Shown: positions 29,799 through 42,776, counted from the first letter of the stretch. The stretch: DNA of 64,000 nt from Rhipicephalus microplus (GCF_043290135.1 NW_027464589.1:6205001-6269000), one strand, 5' to 3'. Translations and numbers: made by a program. Notes: generated by a model from the sequence alone, not told the origin.

Positions 29799-31819
29799 CT
29801 ACCGTTTGCTCAAGTCTGATGCGCTAACAGTGCCCAGGAAGCCTTCGTCTTCCTCTGCTTCCTGACTGACGACATGAAGTGGTGCGCGTGACAGTGTGTC
29901 AGCGTCTTCATGCTTACGGCCGGACGTATGGACGATGGTGACATCAAATTCCTGCAGCCGCAAGCTCCACTGTCTAGCCGCCCTGAAGGGTCGCACAGGT
30001 TTGCCAACCAACAGAGCGCGTGATGGTCCGTCACTATCTCCAAGGGACGACCATAAAGGTACGGGCGAAACTTGGTGATTGCCCACATGACTGCGAGGCA
30101 CTCTTTCTCCGTAGTGGAATAATTCGCCTCGGCACGGGATAGAGAGCGACTGGCGTAGGCTATCACTCTTTCGATGTCCTCTTGACGCTGAACGAGCACT
30201 GCACCGAGCCCAATGTTACTAGCGTCGGTATGGACCTCTGTGTCAGCATCATCGTCGAAATGAGCGAGAACGGGCGCTGATGGATGCGCTGTCGCAGCTC
30301 ATCAAAAGCTGCTTGTTGCTCGTTTTCCCAAACAAACGGCGTGTCATCCCTTGTGAGACGAGTCAGAGGTTCTGCTATCTGTGAAAAGCCATGAATGACC
30401 GGCGATAGTAGGCGCACAAACCAAGGAAGCGATGGACGGCTTTCTTATCGACAGGAGCTGGTAATTTGGCAACAGCGGCAAGCTTGTCCGGATCGGGCCG
30501 GATTCCTTCGGCGCTAACTACATGTCCAAGACATTTTAGTTCTTTATAACCGAAGTGGTACTTCTGTGGCTTTAGTGTGAGGTCTGCCGATCGTATAGCC
30601 TCCAGCACGCTGCGCAGGCGGTGAAGGTGCTGCTCGAACGTGGTAGAGAAGACCACCACATCATCAAGGTAGACAAGACAAGTCTGCCACACGAGCCCTG
30701 TGAGGACAGTGTCCATCATTCGCTGGAAAGTTGCCAGCGCTGAACACAAGCCAAAAGGGAGCACTCGAAATTGGTATAGGCCGTCTGGAGTCACGAGGCT
30801 GTTTTCTCACGGTCTCGCTGATCTACCTTGATTTGCCAATAGCCGCTTTTGAGATCGAGAGAAGCGAAATAATGGGCACGACGAAGTCTATCCAGCAAAT
30901 CGTCGATACGCGGGAGGTAATACACATCCTTTTCAGTCCCGTTGTTAAGCTTTCGGTAGTCGACGCAGATGCGTAGCAAAGCATCCTTCTTTTTGACAAG
31001 CACGACTGGAGATGACCACGGGCTGTTGGATGGTTCGATAACGCCTTCGTCAAGGATCTCGCGGACTTGCGTACGTATCACTTCACGTTCTTTGGCCGAC
31101 ACGTGGTAGGGGTTCTGGTGTATCGGGCGTGCGTCCTCGTACGTGATGATCCTGTGTTGAGTGATGTACATCTGGCGGATCTTTGAGCAACTTGCGAAGC
31201 AAGACCTGAACTCGAACAAGAGCGCTCGTAGCGCAGCCTGGTTATCGGTTGACAGATCAGGATTGATGTCAATATTACTCATTGACGTGTCGTCGGTATC
31301 CACTAGTTCCGACGTGAGACAGTTGGTGACGCTTGCTACTTCGTGGGCAAACGCTATCGAAGTGCCACGGAAAAGATGTCGATGCTCGTTGCTAAAGTTG
31401 GTTACGAGCAATTCAGATCGGCTATCACGGAGAAGTATTACACTTCTAGCTACACAAATGCCTTGCTGCAGGAGGTGTTCTAAATTTGTCTCAGCCACCA
31501 CATCGCCATCGCCCAAACCACAGCATGTTACGTCGACTAGAACACTTTCTCGTGGAGGAAGCGTCACGCTCTGTTCATAAATACGGAGTACGTTGACACG
31601 CCTTCCGCCATCCTGCACGTTGATTGCTCTCTGGGCTGAGAACGTGAAGTGGCGCTCTTGCAGATCAATGATAACTTCATTTTCCTGTACAAAGTCAACT
31701 TCCAGAATTGCGTCACGGTAACATTCGCGTACAAAAAGGCAGCTTGCTACGAATGAATCTGTACCCTTGAATCTGTACTCTAGTTGTGCAGGCATCCAGT
31801 GGAGTAACGACGTGGCCAC
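29799..31819 (-). pseudogene. Gypsy-3 reverse transcriptase and RNase H, frameshifted
   Basis: Readable in five overlapping pieces. 31819-30791 carries ITYEDARPIHQNPYHVS, SSPVVLVKKKDALLRICVDY and YFASLDLKSGYWQIKVD. 30794-30375 carries FRVLPFGLCSALATFQ and the catalytic CLVYLDDVVVFSTTF. The rest holds GFSQIAEPLTRL, the RNase [13 protein letters not shown], and [12 protein letters not shown]. At least four frame changes, so no full-length product is possible. The catalytic YLDD remains. Confidence 0.8.
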
Positions 31820-32030
31820 CAGCTATAAGAATCTGCGAGTTATGCCACGGCGTGATGACTTTCTTTAGCTGCGTTATCAGTTTCCCGCTCAGTATGGAAT
31901 AGTCTGCACCGGTGTCCACTAACGCATGAACTGCACAATCATCAATTGTCACTGCTATGTCGAGTGAAAGTCGGCCATCCTTTGCAGCAGTATGTGATGT
32001 CGGACCGGTTTCTGTACGGTTCTTCGTCAA
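31713..32030 (-). pseudogene. Gypsy-3 aspartic protease
   Basis: Retropepsin with ALVDTGADYSILSG as active site and ILIAGGHVVTPLD as flap region. It shifts frame near 31800 and the downstream strand continues in the overlapping frame (MATSLLHWMPAQLE...). Confidence 0.7.
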
Positions 32031-32055
32031 TAGGAGGTCTTCAGCGCTTCGACGT

Positions 32056-33402
32056 TCAGCGACCCCGCCCCCAAAGGTCGCTTGAACTAGTTTTCCCGGC
32101 GGGGGCTGGGAGGCCGCCTGGTAGAATACCGCTGGGGCGTTGATGAAAATCGCCTCGGTGATGGCGAGCGCGACTGGCTCCCGACAGAAGGTGGTGCATC
32201 CTGCTGGGAGAGGTAGTTTTCAATTTCGCGCGGTCTCTGGCCGTAACGGGGTGGAGGTGAGTATGCAGAGAAGCCGCGAAGCCCAAGACGGCGATCTGGG
32301 CACTGGCGGTACAAATGATCAGCTTCTCCGCAGTGAAACTACAGAGGCCAGCGATCAGGTGTGCGCCAAACATCAGACTTCCGAGGAGACGTGCGCCGAT
32401 CGTCGATGTACTGAACTGGTTGCACTGAACGATGGGCGACAGAAGCGCCAGGGCAAAGGCCAACGGTGGTGGCGTGTACGTGCCTTCGTAGTTCGGTATG
32501 TGCTGCGCTGACTGTAGTGGAACAGCAGGAACAGGATGGAAGAATAAAGGCGGCGATGCAGCAGGGCGTTTCAAGGCTTCCGCATAGGTTGTCTCACGAC
32601 GGTATTCAGCAGGAGCTGTCACAGCTGTATCAGGAGGCAAGGTGTCCCGGAGGGCCTGGTGCAGCTCATCCTTGATTACAGTTGCAATAGAGCTAACCGT
32701 AGGATGAGGTGTTACATCAGCCTTTTGTAACTCTTCACCTATTATATCACGGTTGAGTTCACGTAGACAGTCGTTGCTGGATTTAGTGGCGGTGAAAATG
32801 TCGGCAGTAGACATGCCACTGACTTGCCTGTCGTATTGGTTGGATCTCTGCTGCAGCATTTTTTCCATCGTCACGGCCTCGGACAAGAACTCCACGACCG
32901 TCTTCAGAGGGCTTCGCACGAGGCCGGCAAAAAGCTGGTGCTTGACACCGCGCATCAAATGACGCAACTTCTTGTCCTCCGTCATTCTTGAATCGGCCCG
33001 TCAGAAGAGGCGCGTCATGTCTTCGACTTACGTGGTCACAGTTTCGTTTGGCAACTAGACGCGGGCCAGAATAGCTCGTTCAGCTCGTTCTTGGCGAACA
33101 GCACTGGTATAAGGCTGCAGAAGTCTACGAGAGAATTCGGGCCACGTCGTCAGCTGCTCCTCTCGATTTTGATACCACGTACGTGCCCCGTCTTCGAGAT
33201 AGAAATAGACATGACCCAGTTTCGTCGCGTCGTCCCACTAATTCAAGGTGGCTACGCGCTCGAAGTCCGCCAACCAGTCCTCAACGTCCTCGTGCTCCAT
33301 GCCATGGAACGTCGCTGGTGCGCGTGGGCTTTCCAACGTATAGCGGTTCGACGTCGTGCTTCCCGTGCCGGTTTCCGAGGTTTGCACCGAAGCGGAGGTC
33401 AT
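32056..33402 (-). pseudogene. Gypsy-3 Gag, broken
   Basis: Likely start ATG 33400-33402 (MTSASVQTS). The capsid pattern reads VEDWLADFERVATLN, then after TAG 33238-33240 ATKLGHVYFYLEDGARTWY. Three more stops lie between 33000 and 33060. RMTEDKKLRHLMRGVKHQLF and a helical capsid C-terminus follow to about 32400. A shift there puts the zinc knuckle CFHCGEADHLYRQC in another frame (about 32290-32330), followed by an Arg/Ser-rich tail. Packages element RNA in the intact family. Confidence 0.75.
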
Positions 33403-33545
33403 ATTTGTCGACGTGGTGGGAGCAGTATCGTCGGCTTCTGGAGGCAATCCCCTGATTCGGCGGCTGGCCCGATGCACGGGAGTATTGACTGGCGGTGGAC
33501 TCGTATCACGGCTTCCTGGGGGGTCTGCAGCATCCGTGAGACTAC

Positions 33546-33561
33546 CCAGCACCTCCACCAG
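33546..33561 (-). promoter_or_regulatory. Primer-binding site of Gypsy-3
   Basis: Minus-strand TGGTGGAGGTGCTGGG follows the 5' LTR after a few bases. It is the same word as in the relic at 5934. Confidence 0.6.
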
Positions 33562-33563
33562 TT

Positions 33564-33733
33564 TGTCACGATGAGTCACAAGTAGTGGGGGATTTAATTA
33601 ACAACCGGGTAGCTAGAATTAGGACGATGCGTCAGTCGCGGCTGGCTCTCGAAAAGAGAAGAAACACGTGATCTTCTTTTTTCCTCCAGGTTGAGAGCCG
33701 CTCTTGCTGTCAACCCCCTACGTGCTGGTGGCA
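33564..33733 (-). repeat. 5' LTR of Gypsy-3
   Basis: 170-bp direct repeat of 28146-28315. Differences between the two copies are scattered substitutions and small indels, indicating an old insertion. Confidence 0.85.
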
Positions 33734-36700
33734 CTATGGTGCCGAAACGTGGAAAAACGAGCCCTTAAGTATACACTGGTTTCCCTTATTAATTAACGAG
33801 GGTCTCGTGCTGCTGGGGTTGGTGCCGCTAGGTTCTATACAAGAGACGATTGGTCAGACGCCAGCTCACAACAAGTTCACGTGCTACGTGACGCAAGCCA
33901 GGCTCAAAAAGAGTGTGCCAAACTCACCTTATTGGATACAGGTGGCGCTGACTGACACTGTCACGTTTAAATCCACATATAAACCCATTAAAGCGGCTGG
34001 AAAATAGCTGCTGTGGTAGCTCAGTGGTGAAGCATCGTACGCGTTATTCGAAGGTCCAGGGCTTGGTTTCAGCTCACGGCGAGTTATATTTTCATCCAAA
34101 TTTCTTTCTTCACATTTACATTACAATCGGTCTCCTAACTTCTCCTATGCACTCCTTGGCATTATTGTTTCTCAGATCCCAATTGCTTTCCCTTATTCAT
34201 TAACGAAGGTCTCGTAGTGGCAGACTTGGTGCCGTTAAGTTGTGTACGAGGGACTATTGGTCAGCTGCCAGCTCTTAATAAGTTCACATGCTACGTGACG
34301 CGAAACAGACTCAGAATGAGTGTGCCATACACTCGCCTCCATGGTTACACGTGGCGCTGACTGACTCTGTCACGTTTAAATCCACTTAAAAACCCAATAA
34401 AGTTGCTAGGGGGATAGCTTCCATGGTAGCTCAGTGGTAAAGCATCAAACTTGTTATACGAATGTCGCATGTTCGGTTCCTGCTCATGGCAAGTGATCTT
34501 AACACCACCATTTTTTCTTTGCATTTACATTACGATTGGTCTAATAACTTCCCCTATACATTCCTTGCCATTATTTTCTGTTAGATCTCATTATGATTGT
34601 GCCGAAACACGAAAAAGCGAGCACTTAGGTATACACTGTTTTCCCTTATTCATTAACGAGGGTCTCGTGCTGCCAGATTTGGTGCTGTAGGTTCTATACG
34701 AGAAACTATTGGTCAGATGCCAGCTCGAAACAAATTCACCTGCTACGTGACGCCAAACAGGCACAAAAAGAGTGTGCCACACTCGCCTTAATGGCTACAG
34801 GTGGCGCTGATTGACACTGTCACGTTTAAATCCCCATATAAACCCATTAAAGCGGCTGGGAAATAGCCGCTGTGGTAGCTCAATGGTAAAGCATCGAACG
34901 CGTTATTTGAAGGTCCCAGGCTTGGTTCCAGCTCACGGCAAGTTGTATTTTCATCCACCTTTCTTCATATTTACATCATAAATGGTCTAATAACTTCCCC
35001 TATACATTCCTTGCCATTATTTTCTGTTAGATTTCATTATGATTGTGCTGAAACACGGAAAAACGAGCCCTTAGTCCCTTCCCTTAATCATTAACGAGGA
35101 TCTCGTGCTGGCGGATTTAGTGCCTTTCGGTTGTATACGAGGGACTATTGGTAAGCTGCAAGCTCGTAAAAAGTTAATGTGCTACGTGACGCCAAAAGGC
35201 TAAGAAAGTATGTGGCACCCTCACCTCCATAATGACGGGTAGCGCTGACTGACACTCTCACGTTTAAATCCACATATATATCCAATGAAGTGGCTCAGGG
35301 GATAACCGCTGTGGTAGCTCAGTGGTAGAGCATCGAACGCATTATTCGAAGGTCACAGGTTCGGCTCCTGCTGACGGCAAGTTATCTTTTCACCACTTTG
35401 TTTTCTTCATATTTACATTGCAATTGGTCCAATAACTTTCAATATACACTCGTTGGCAACATTGACTGTTAGATTTCATTATTATTGTGCTGAAACACGG
35501 AAAAACGAGCCCTTAAGTATACATTGGTTTCTATCATTCATTAACAAAAATCTCGTGCTGGCGGACTTAGTGTCGTTAGGCTGTATACGTAGGACTATTG
35601 GTCAGCTGCCAGCGCTTTATCAGTTCACGTGCAACGTGATGCCAAACAGGCTCAGAAAGAGTGTGTCACATTCGCCCCCATGGCTACAGTTGGAGCTGAC
35701 TGACACTCCCATGTTTATATTCACATATAAACCCAATAAAGTGGCTGGGGGATAACCACTAAGGTAGCTCAGTGGTAGAGCATCGAACGCGTTATTCGAA
35801 GGTCCGAGGTTTGATGCCAGCTCACAGCAAGTTATAATTTCATTCACATTTCTTTCTTCATATTTACATTATAATTGTTCTCCTAACTTCCTCTATGCAC
35901 TCCTTGGCGTTATTGTCGATTAGTTCTCATTATTATTGTGCCAAAACACGGAAAAACGACTCTTAGGTATACACTGCGTTTCCCTATTTTTTAACGAGTG
36001 TCTCGTACTGGCAGACTTGTTGTCGTTAGGTTGTAGACGAGGAACTATTGCTCAGCTGCCAGCTTGCGTTGCATGCGTTCACATGCAACGTGACGCCAAA
36101 CAGGCTCAAAAAGATCGTGTTACACTCGCCTCCATGGCTACAAGTGGTGCTTACTGACACTCCCACGTTTAAATTCACATATGAACCCAATAAATTGACT
36201 GGGGGATCGCCGCCATGAAAGCTCAGTTGCAAAGGATCGAATGCTTTATTGGAAGGTCGCAGGTTCGGTTCCTGCTCACGGCAAGTTATCTTTTCAACAC
36301 CTTTTTTTCTTCAAATTTGCATTACAATTATTCGAATAAATTCTCCTGTACACTCCTTGGTACTATTGTCTGTTAGATCTCATTATTATTGTGCCGAAAC
36401 ACTAAAAAACGTGCCCTTCGGTATAGGCTGCTTTCCCTTATTCATTAACGAGGGTCTCGTGCTGGCGGATTTAGTGCCGTTCGGTTGTATACGAGGGACT
36501 ATTGGTCAGCTGCGAGCCGTAACAAGTTCACGTGCTATTTGACGCCAAACAGGCTCAGAAAAAGTGTGCCACACTCGCCCCCATGGCTACCTGACTGACA
36601 CTCTCAAGTTTGTAGCAACATATATATCCAATAAAGTGGCTGCGGGGATAGCCGCCATTGAAGCTCAGTGGTAGGGCTTCGAGTGCGTTATTCGAAGGTC

Positions 36701-36950
36701 ACAGGTTTGGCTCCTGCTCACGGCAGGTTATCTTTTCACCCAATTTTCTTTCCTCACATTCACATTACAATTGGCCGAATAACTATTATATACATTTCTT
36801 GGCGTTATTGTCGATTAGTTCTCATTATTATTGTGCCAAAACACGGAAAAACGACCATTAGGTATACACTGCGTTCCCTTATTAATTAACGAGGATCTCG
36901 TACCGGCAGACTTGTTGCCGTTAGGTTGTGGACGAGGGAATATTTCGAGG
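33734..36950 (+). repeat. tRNA-bearing satellite, forward array 4
   Basis: About seven units of ~450 bp with tRNA-like domains near 34010, 34417, 34871, 35308, 35757, 36208 and 36651. The block ends where the orientation flips. Confidence 0.9.
35308..35379 (+). other. Well-preserved tRNA-like cloverleaf
   Basis: GCTGTGG pairs with TGACGGC (5-6 of 7), GCTC with GAGC, and TCGAA perfectly with TTCGA; CAGG pairs with CCTG in the T arm around TTCGGCT. The anticodon loop is CGCATTA, again with G at position 33. It shows how intact the fold can be in single units. Confidence 0.6.
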
Positions 36951-38190
36951 AAACTTGCCGGCTATCCCCTCAGCCACATTATTGGATTTATATGTGAGTT
37001 TAAACGAGGAAGTGTCAGTCAGTGCGGCGTGTAACTATGGAGGCGAGTGTGGCACACTCTTTCTGAGTCTGTCTGGCACCACGTAGTTTGTGAACCTACT
37101 ACGAGCTGGCAGCTGACCACCAGTCCCTCGTCTACAGCCTAACGGCACAAAGTCTGCCAGTTCGAGACCCTCGTTAATAAATAAGGGAAAGCTGTGTGTA
37201 CTTAGGGCTCGTTTTTTTGTGTTTGGCACAATTTTATTGAGAACTAGCAGAAAATAATGCCAAGCACTGTATAGGACAAAATATTAACCCAATTTCGATG
37301 TAAATGTGAATAAAGGAAAGTGGACGAATATATAAGTTTCCTTGAGCAGGAACCGAACCTGCAACCTTCGAGTAACGCTTTCGATGGTCTATCACTGAGC
37401 TACCACGGCAGCTATTCCACCAGCCACATTGTTGGGTTTATATGTGGATTGAAACATGGCAATGTCCGTCACCAAAACCTGTAGCCATTAAGGCGAGTGT
37501 GGCACAATCCTTCTGGGCCTGTTTGGCGCCACGTAACAAGTGAACTTAATACGAGCTGGCAGCTGACCAACAGTCCCTCGTCTACAATCTAATGGCAACA
37601 AGTCTGCCAATACGAGACAATGATTAATGAATAAGGGAAAGCACTGTATACATAAGGGCTCGTTTTTCCGCGTTTCGGCACAATAATAATGAGATCTAAC
37701 AGACAATGATGCGAAGGAGTGTATAGGGGAAGTTATTAGACGAATTGTGTTTAAATGTGAAGAAAGAAAAGAGGGTGAAAAGAAAACTTGCCATGAGCAG
37801 TAACCGAACCTGCGACTTTCCAATAGCGCGTTCGATGCTTTACCCCTAGCTTTCATGGCGGCTATCTCCCAGTCAATTTATTATGTTTGTATGTAAATTT
37901 ATACGTGGAAGTGTCAGTCGGCGCCACGTGTAGCCATGAAGGCGAGTGTAACACAGTCTTTCTGAGCCTGTTTGGCGCCACTTAGCACGTGAACTTATTA
38001 CGAGCTGGCAGCTGACTAATAGTTTCTCGTGTACAACATAATGGCAACAAGTCTGCCAGTACGAGACCAGCTTTATAGAATAAGAGAAAATAGTGTATAC
38101 TTAAGGGCTCGTTTTTCCTTATTTCGGCACAATCCGGCACAAGCGGCTATCCCGCCAGGCCCTTTGTTGGGTTTATATGTAGATATAAAC
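36951..38190 (-). repeat. tRNA-bearing satellite, reverse array 1
   Basis: Same unit in reverse complement, with tRNA-like domains near 37333-37410 and 37790-37865. At its start (36952-36975) and end (38125-38160) units have lost the tRNA-like part. Interrupted at 38190 by a non-LTR element and resumed at 43074. Confidence 0.9.
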
Positions 38191-38379
38191 GTATGGATGG
38201 ATGTATGGATGGATGTGGCTGTACCCTTTAAATCGGGCGGCGGAAACGCCACCTAGTCGTAATGCTTGGTGAACTAACCAATAAATTCATCTTTTTTTCC
38301 TTTAAATAGTGAGGTTGAGCAATCGCACTTTGCAGTGAAGGGTTTATTTTCACTCGTGCCTTGACTTTAGCCACCAATC

Positions 38380-41300
38380 AGATAACCTTTTTCTAGTTAG
38401 GTCTACCCGCTTAAAGTCTATTTGGCCCTCCCTGTCCCTGAACCCCAGTGCTTTGAAAAACTCTGCGCCATCATCCTGAACTATAGGGTGAGGCCCTTTA
38501 CAGAACCTTATCAAGTGTTCGGCAGTTTCTTCTTCCTCTCAACACGCACTGCACACTGTGTTTACCCCTTCGTATTTGGCCCGATATGTCTTGGTTCGCA
38601 ACACTCCTGTCCTGGCCTCAAACAGTAGAGAACTACCCCGAGTATTGTCATAGATCCTTTCTTTGGCAATTTCCTGCATGAAAGTTTGATATATCTCGAG
38701 TGCGGACTTCTTAATCATGCCGATTCTCCACATGTCTGTCTCCGTTTCCTTCATTTTCTTCTTAACTGATAGTTCTTTTTCGTTTGGCCACCTTCTGTTT
38801 TCTAAGTATTTACCAGTCAATTTCCTGGTTCGCTTCCTCCATTTTCTATCGACATTCTTCCTGTACAAGTAGGTGAAAACCTTCCTAGCCCAACACTCCT
38901 CCCATTTCTCTCAATCGCTTCTCAAATTTTTTTCTTGCTACTAGCTTCCCTGCCCTCAAATGATGTCCATCCCATATCACCTTATACTCCCTGATTTGGT
39001 GTATTCCCGTGAGCTCCTAAAGCAAGCCTACCTATCCCACGTTGCTTAATTTCAAATCTTGCTTGAACTTCTGATCTCATGCACAAGACCGCATTGCCGA
39101 ACGTCAGCCCAAGAACCATGACGCCTTTCTATATTCCTCTCACAACATCATACCTATTGTAATTCCACAGTGCCCTATTTTCATCACTGCTGCATTCCTG
39201 TTACCTTTAGTCGTCACGTATATTTCGTGTTCCCTTAGGTACTCGGTCCAATTGCTTATCCATGCGCCCAGATATTTGTATTAATCTGTTATCTCTAGCG
39301 TGACCTGTATTCTAAGCTCACTACCTTCATAATCATTGAAAATCATGACTGCTGATTTTTCCCTAATGAATCTAAAATCTTACCTATCTCCCTCATTACC
39401 GCAGATGTCCATCAATCTCTGCAAATCTTCCTTGTTGTCGGCCATTAGCACTATATCCTCTGCGTACATTAATGCTGGTAGTGCCTGATCAATGAGTTTT
39501 CCTTGTTTGACTAAAGAGAGGTTGAAGCCCAGTCCACTTCCCTCTAATTTGACCTCTAATCGTTGTAGGTACATCATGAATAATAAGAATAACAGGGGAC
39601 ACCCCTGCCTAAGCCCCCGTTTTACCTCTGCAGGCTTGGATACCTATTTTTCCCACTTTATAACTACCTTGTTACCTTTATAGATACCCTTTAATAGATA
39701 AGTGACTACATGTTCCACGCCTAATTCTTCAAGTATTCCACACAATTCTTCTTGAACCACGCTATCGTACGCTCCCTTGATATCCAAAAATGCTAGCCAC
39801 AGGTGCCTGTGTTCCTTTTCTGCTATTTCGATGCACTGCGTCAGTGAGAACAGATTGTATTCCAACCTCCTGTGTTTCCGAAACCCATTCTGCAGTTCCC
39901 CCAGCACCGCCTCATCCTCTATTCATGTCTGCAGTCTTTGCTTTAGAGCCTGCATCGCCAGCCTGTAGACCACTGATGTCACTGTTATAGGAAGGCAGTT
40001 GTTTATGTCAGCTTTGTCCCTCTTTCCTGTACCGATCATGCTCATCCTGCTAAGTTTCCACTCATTGGGAACTTCACCATCGATTATTATTTTGCTCACT
40101 GCCTCTCTCAAAGCCTGCTTAGACTTCGGACCTAATGTCTTCATCAGCCTAATTGGAATGCAATTTGGGCCTGTTGATGTACTACTAGGAACCCTTTTCT
40201 CAGCCCTTTCCCACTCTCGTTGTGAAAATGGAGCCATTGTGCCACTTGATTCGTCCTTGTCTATTGTGGTGCATAAAGTACTTCTTTGTTTAAATTTTTC
40301 TGTCACCCTTGCTCTTATATATTCAATAGCTTCGTCCCCTTCTAGCCTAGCACCTTGGGCTGTAGTTATAAACCTCTGCTCTAGGCTCGTCTCATTTCTT
40401 AGGGAGTTTAGATAGTTCTGAAATTTCGCAGCTGCCTTTTTATCATTCTTATGTACTTCTGCCAGGCACTGGGTGCCCTTTCTTTTAATCTTTTCATTGA
40501 TCAGAACGGATGCATCCCTTATACGGTTTAGAAACATTTCCCATTTTCTTTCAACATCATCTGTCAGTTCACCCCGCTGCTTAGCATGTCCGTGTTCCCT
40601 AGAGGCTTCCTGACATTTTGCTATGGCTCTTTTAACTTCTTCATCCCACCAACTTTTGGGTTTGTGTCTTCTTTGCCGGGGTGACTTGTCACGCGTCTTA
40701 GCAAGCTCTAGCTCAAACAGTCTAATTATATTCGCGTATGTCCACACTGTTTTATTATCCTCCGTGATTATTTTCTCAGTTTGTTTAGTGGCTATTGCAA
40801 TTTTCCTTTCTGGATAAAAATTTTCCTGCAGTTGCTCATCTTGTCTCCTTCCCACTTTCACTGCTCTTCCAAAACTTAGCTTGATACGTTTGTGATCACT
40901 ACCCAGACTTCTGGAGCCACATCCATCTACGTGCATTACCCTGAGCTTATCATACATCCTATGTGACATCAGTGCATAATCTATCGTCGACTGAAGCCTT
41001 CCTACCTCCCAAGTTATTTGCCCTTCACACTTCACCGTACTGTTTCAAATGATCAAATCAAGCCTTTCACACACATCCATGATCATTTTGCCTGTCTGGT
41101 CGGTATACTTATCTATATCTTCTATGTGCGCTTTCATGTCTCCTAGTATAATTATCTCGCACTCTCTTCCTAACTCCTGAATGTCCTTTGATATACACTC
41201 TACCATTGCCTGGTTTTCCTCTCTGGCCTTTGCTACCGTCCACAAGTGCACGAAACCAAGGAGTGTCATTTGACCTGCCACTTTCCCTTTTAGCCATAAA

Positions 41301-41650
41301 TGTTCCTTGCACTCCTGCTTGACCCTTTGCCAGTCGGTACTTTTATGAATGAATGTCCCAATACCACCCCCCTTTCTGCTGCCTTCTGTTCTATTACAAT
41401 ATTCCCACGCGTAGCTCGGATTGTTCGGAGGTTGTTCCATGTCCCTGAGATGTGTTTCTACAAAACCGTATACAATCGGCCTCTCTTCCCTTAGCTGTTC
41501 TATCTCTTCCCACTTCAGCCTGTTCCTACCACCCTGCATGTTAATATACTCTATGTGTGAATTGGCTCGGCGCTCGTGGCTACGTCTATTTATGCCCCGG
41601 ACTCTTCCTATCTTAGATAGTAGTGCAACTTTGGAATCGTATCTGTCCAT
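38380..41650 (-). pseudogene. ORF2: APE endonuclease and reverse transcriptase, degraded
   Basis: The endonuclease reads INMQGGRNRLKWEEI, IVYGFVETHL, GGGIGTFIHKS and EIIILGDMKAHI, then a stop at 41045 before STIDYALMS and LGSDHKRIKLS. RT: SSTSTGPNCIPIRLMKTLG, NCLPITVTSVVYRL, NGFRKHRRLEYNLFSLTQ and LAFLDIKGAYDSV. The catalytic loop reads LMYAEDIVLMAD, where A-D-D is normal, so one catalytic Asp is replaced by Glu. The C-terminal part at 38868-38450 includes a Cys-His cluster (CSAC, then AEHLIRFC). At least four frame breaks. Confidence 0.75.
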
Positions 41651-41694
41651 ACCACCTGTCAGAGAATCTCCCTGGTTGTTTTCCTCGTTACTAG

Positions 41695-42776
41695 CTATCC
41701 TGCACCCCGAAGGGCCCGCTTGCCCCCCAAAAAAGCTACTGCGCGTCCTGCAATTCGCACACCCACTTCATGACCTAGCCGCCGATCGAAGTGAATTCTG
41801 TCTCGTTGAAAACCACCCAACCTATGCGCCTCTCTGTTTATTTCCACCACTTCAAAGCCTTTCTCTCGACTCATCCGCCATATTTCTTGGTTTGCGTTGA
41901 CAACCGCTCTTTGCAGATTGCTATCACGCACCGGTACCTCCGGTGTTGTGCATATCTTTACCTGTACCTGAGGAGAAATGGCGCGCATGTCATCGACGCC
42001 TTTTGCCAGTGTGGTTGCTAGTCCCGCTGTATCTTCATTTAGGACATCGTTTAAACCACCTGAAGTTATCACGAAGGTTCGTCTATCAGCTGTAGTTTTG
42101 AGTTTTGCGCTCGCTTGTGTCATAACTGCTTCCAGCTTGCGTCCTGGGAACGCCCCTATGCAACCCTGTTGTCACCTCTGACCCTCTCTTTGATGGCTTC
42201 TGTGAATCAACTTAAATTCGATTCCCCAGCGATTACCACATGCTGTGACTGTTCAGCTGGAGCGTCTTGCACCTGGGGGCTACTTGCACCTGTGACGCCG
42301 GCTGCTTTGTCCCTTCCCACCCCACCACTACCTCGCTGAAGCTGGGCCTTTCGACAACTGAACCGGCTGAACCAGTTTTTTTCCATACTTTTTTGCTCTT
42401 CCTTCTCTGCCGTTCTAGTTGCCGGTTCCCTACTGTTCTCTTCGTAGTTCGTTTCTTTGTTCAGCTTCGCTAGTACTTCCTCGGCGGACTTTAGTCTTTC
42501 TCCCATTGCCCTCGTTTTCTCTTGCTCTGTCGCCAACGCAGTCTCGAGCTCGGTGATTCTCATCAGCAGTTCACTCTGGGAAACCATCATTTTCTTCATT
42601 TTTTCCTCGACATCACACTGCTTACACTTTGCGTAAGCCTCTCCTCCATCCGCTTCTACACTTGGGTCCACTTTCAAACCCACTCCACATCCTGAACACT
42701 TTACAGTCTTTTTAACCACGTCATTCTGACACGAATTGTCACTATACTCGATAATTAGTGAACTCGAGCCCTGCAC
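41695..42776 (-). pseudogene. ORF1: zinc ribbon, coiled coil, SGNH hydrolase
   Basis: The N-terminus has paired cysteines (KCSGCGVGL and KCKQCDV), then a coiled coil of about 60 residues and a linker rich in charged residues. The SGNH hydrolase domain has block I VVIAGESNLS, block III ITSGGLNDVL (G-x-N-D) and block V DRIHFDRRLGHEVG (D-x-x-H). A TGA after GESNLS at 42207-42209 and a shift between 42207 and 42123 break it. The frame from 42123 onward is open to 41695. SGNH domains in retrotransposon ORF1 act on ester bonds in vitro in some families; their role in transposition is not settled. Confidence 0.75.

Larger units (their letters stand above)
28146..33733 (-). mobile_element. Ty3/Gypsy element with 170-bp LTRs (Gypsy-3)
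   Basis: Complete in outline: LTRs at 28146-28315 and 33564-33733, a 4-bp target duplication CTAT on each side, a primer-binding site, gag, protease, RT-RNase H, integrase and a polypurine tract. Element ends are TGTCAC...GTGGCA. The coding region is broken by many stops and shifts. It interrupts a satellite unit between TACTAT and the following GTGCCGAAAC. Confidence 0.9.

Noticed and set aside
39999..40415. 138-codon plus-strand frame across the esterase-bearing element
   Set aside because: Antisense shadow of the ORF2 reverse transcriptase on the minus strand.
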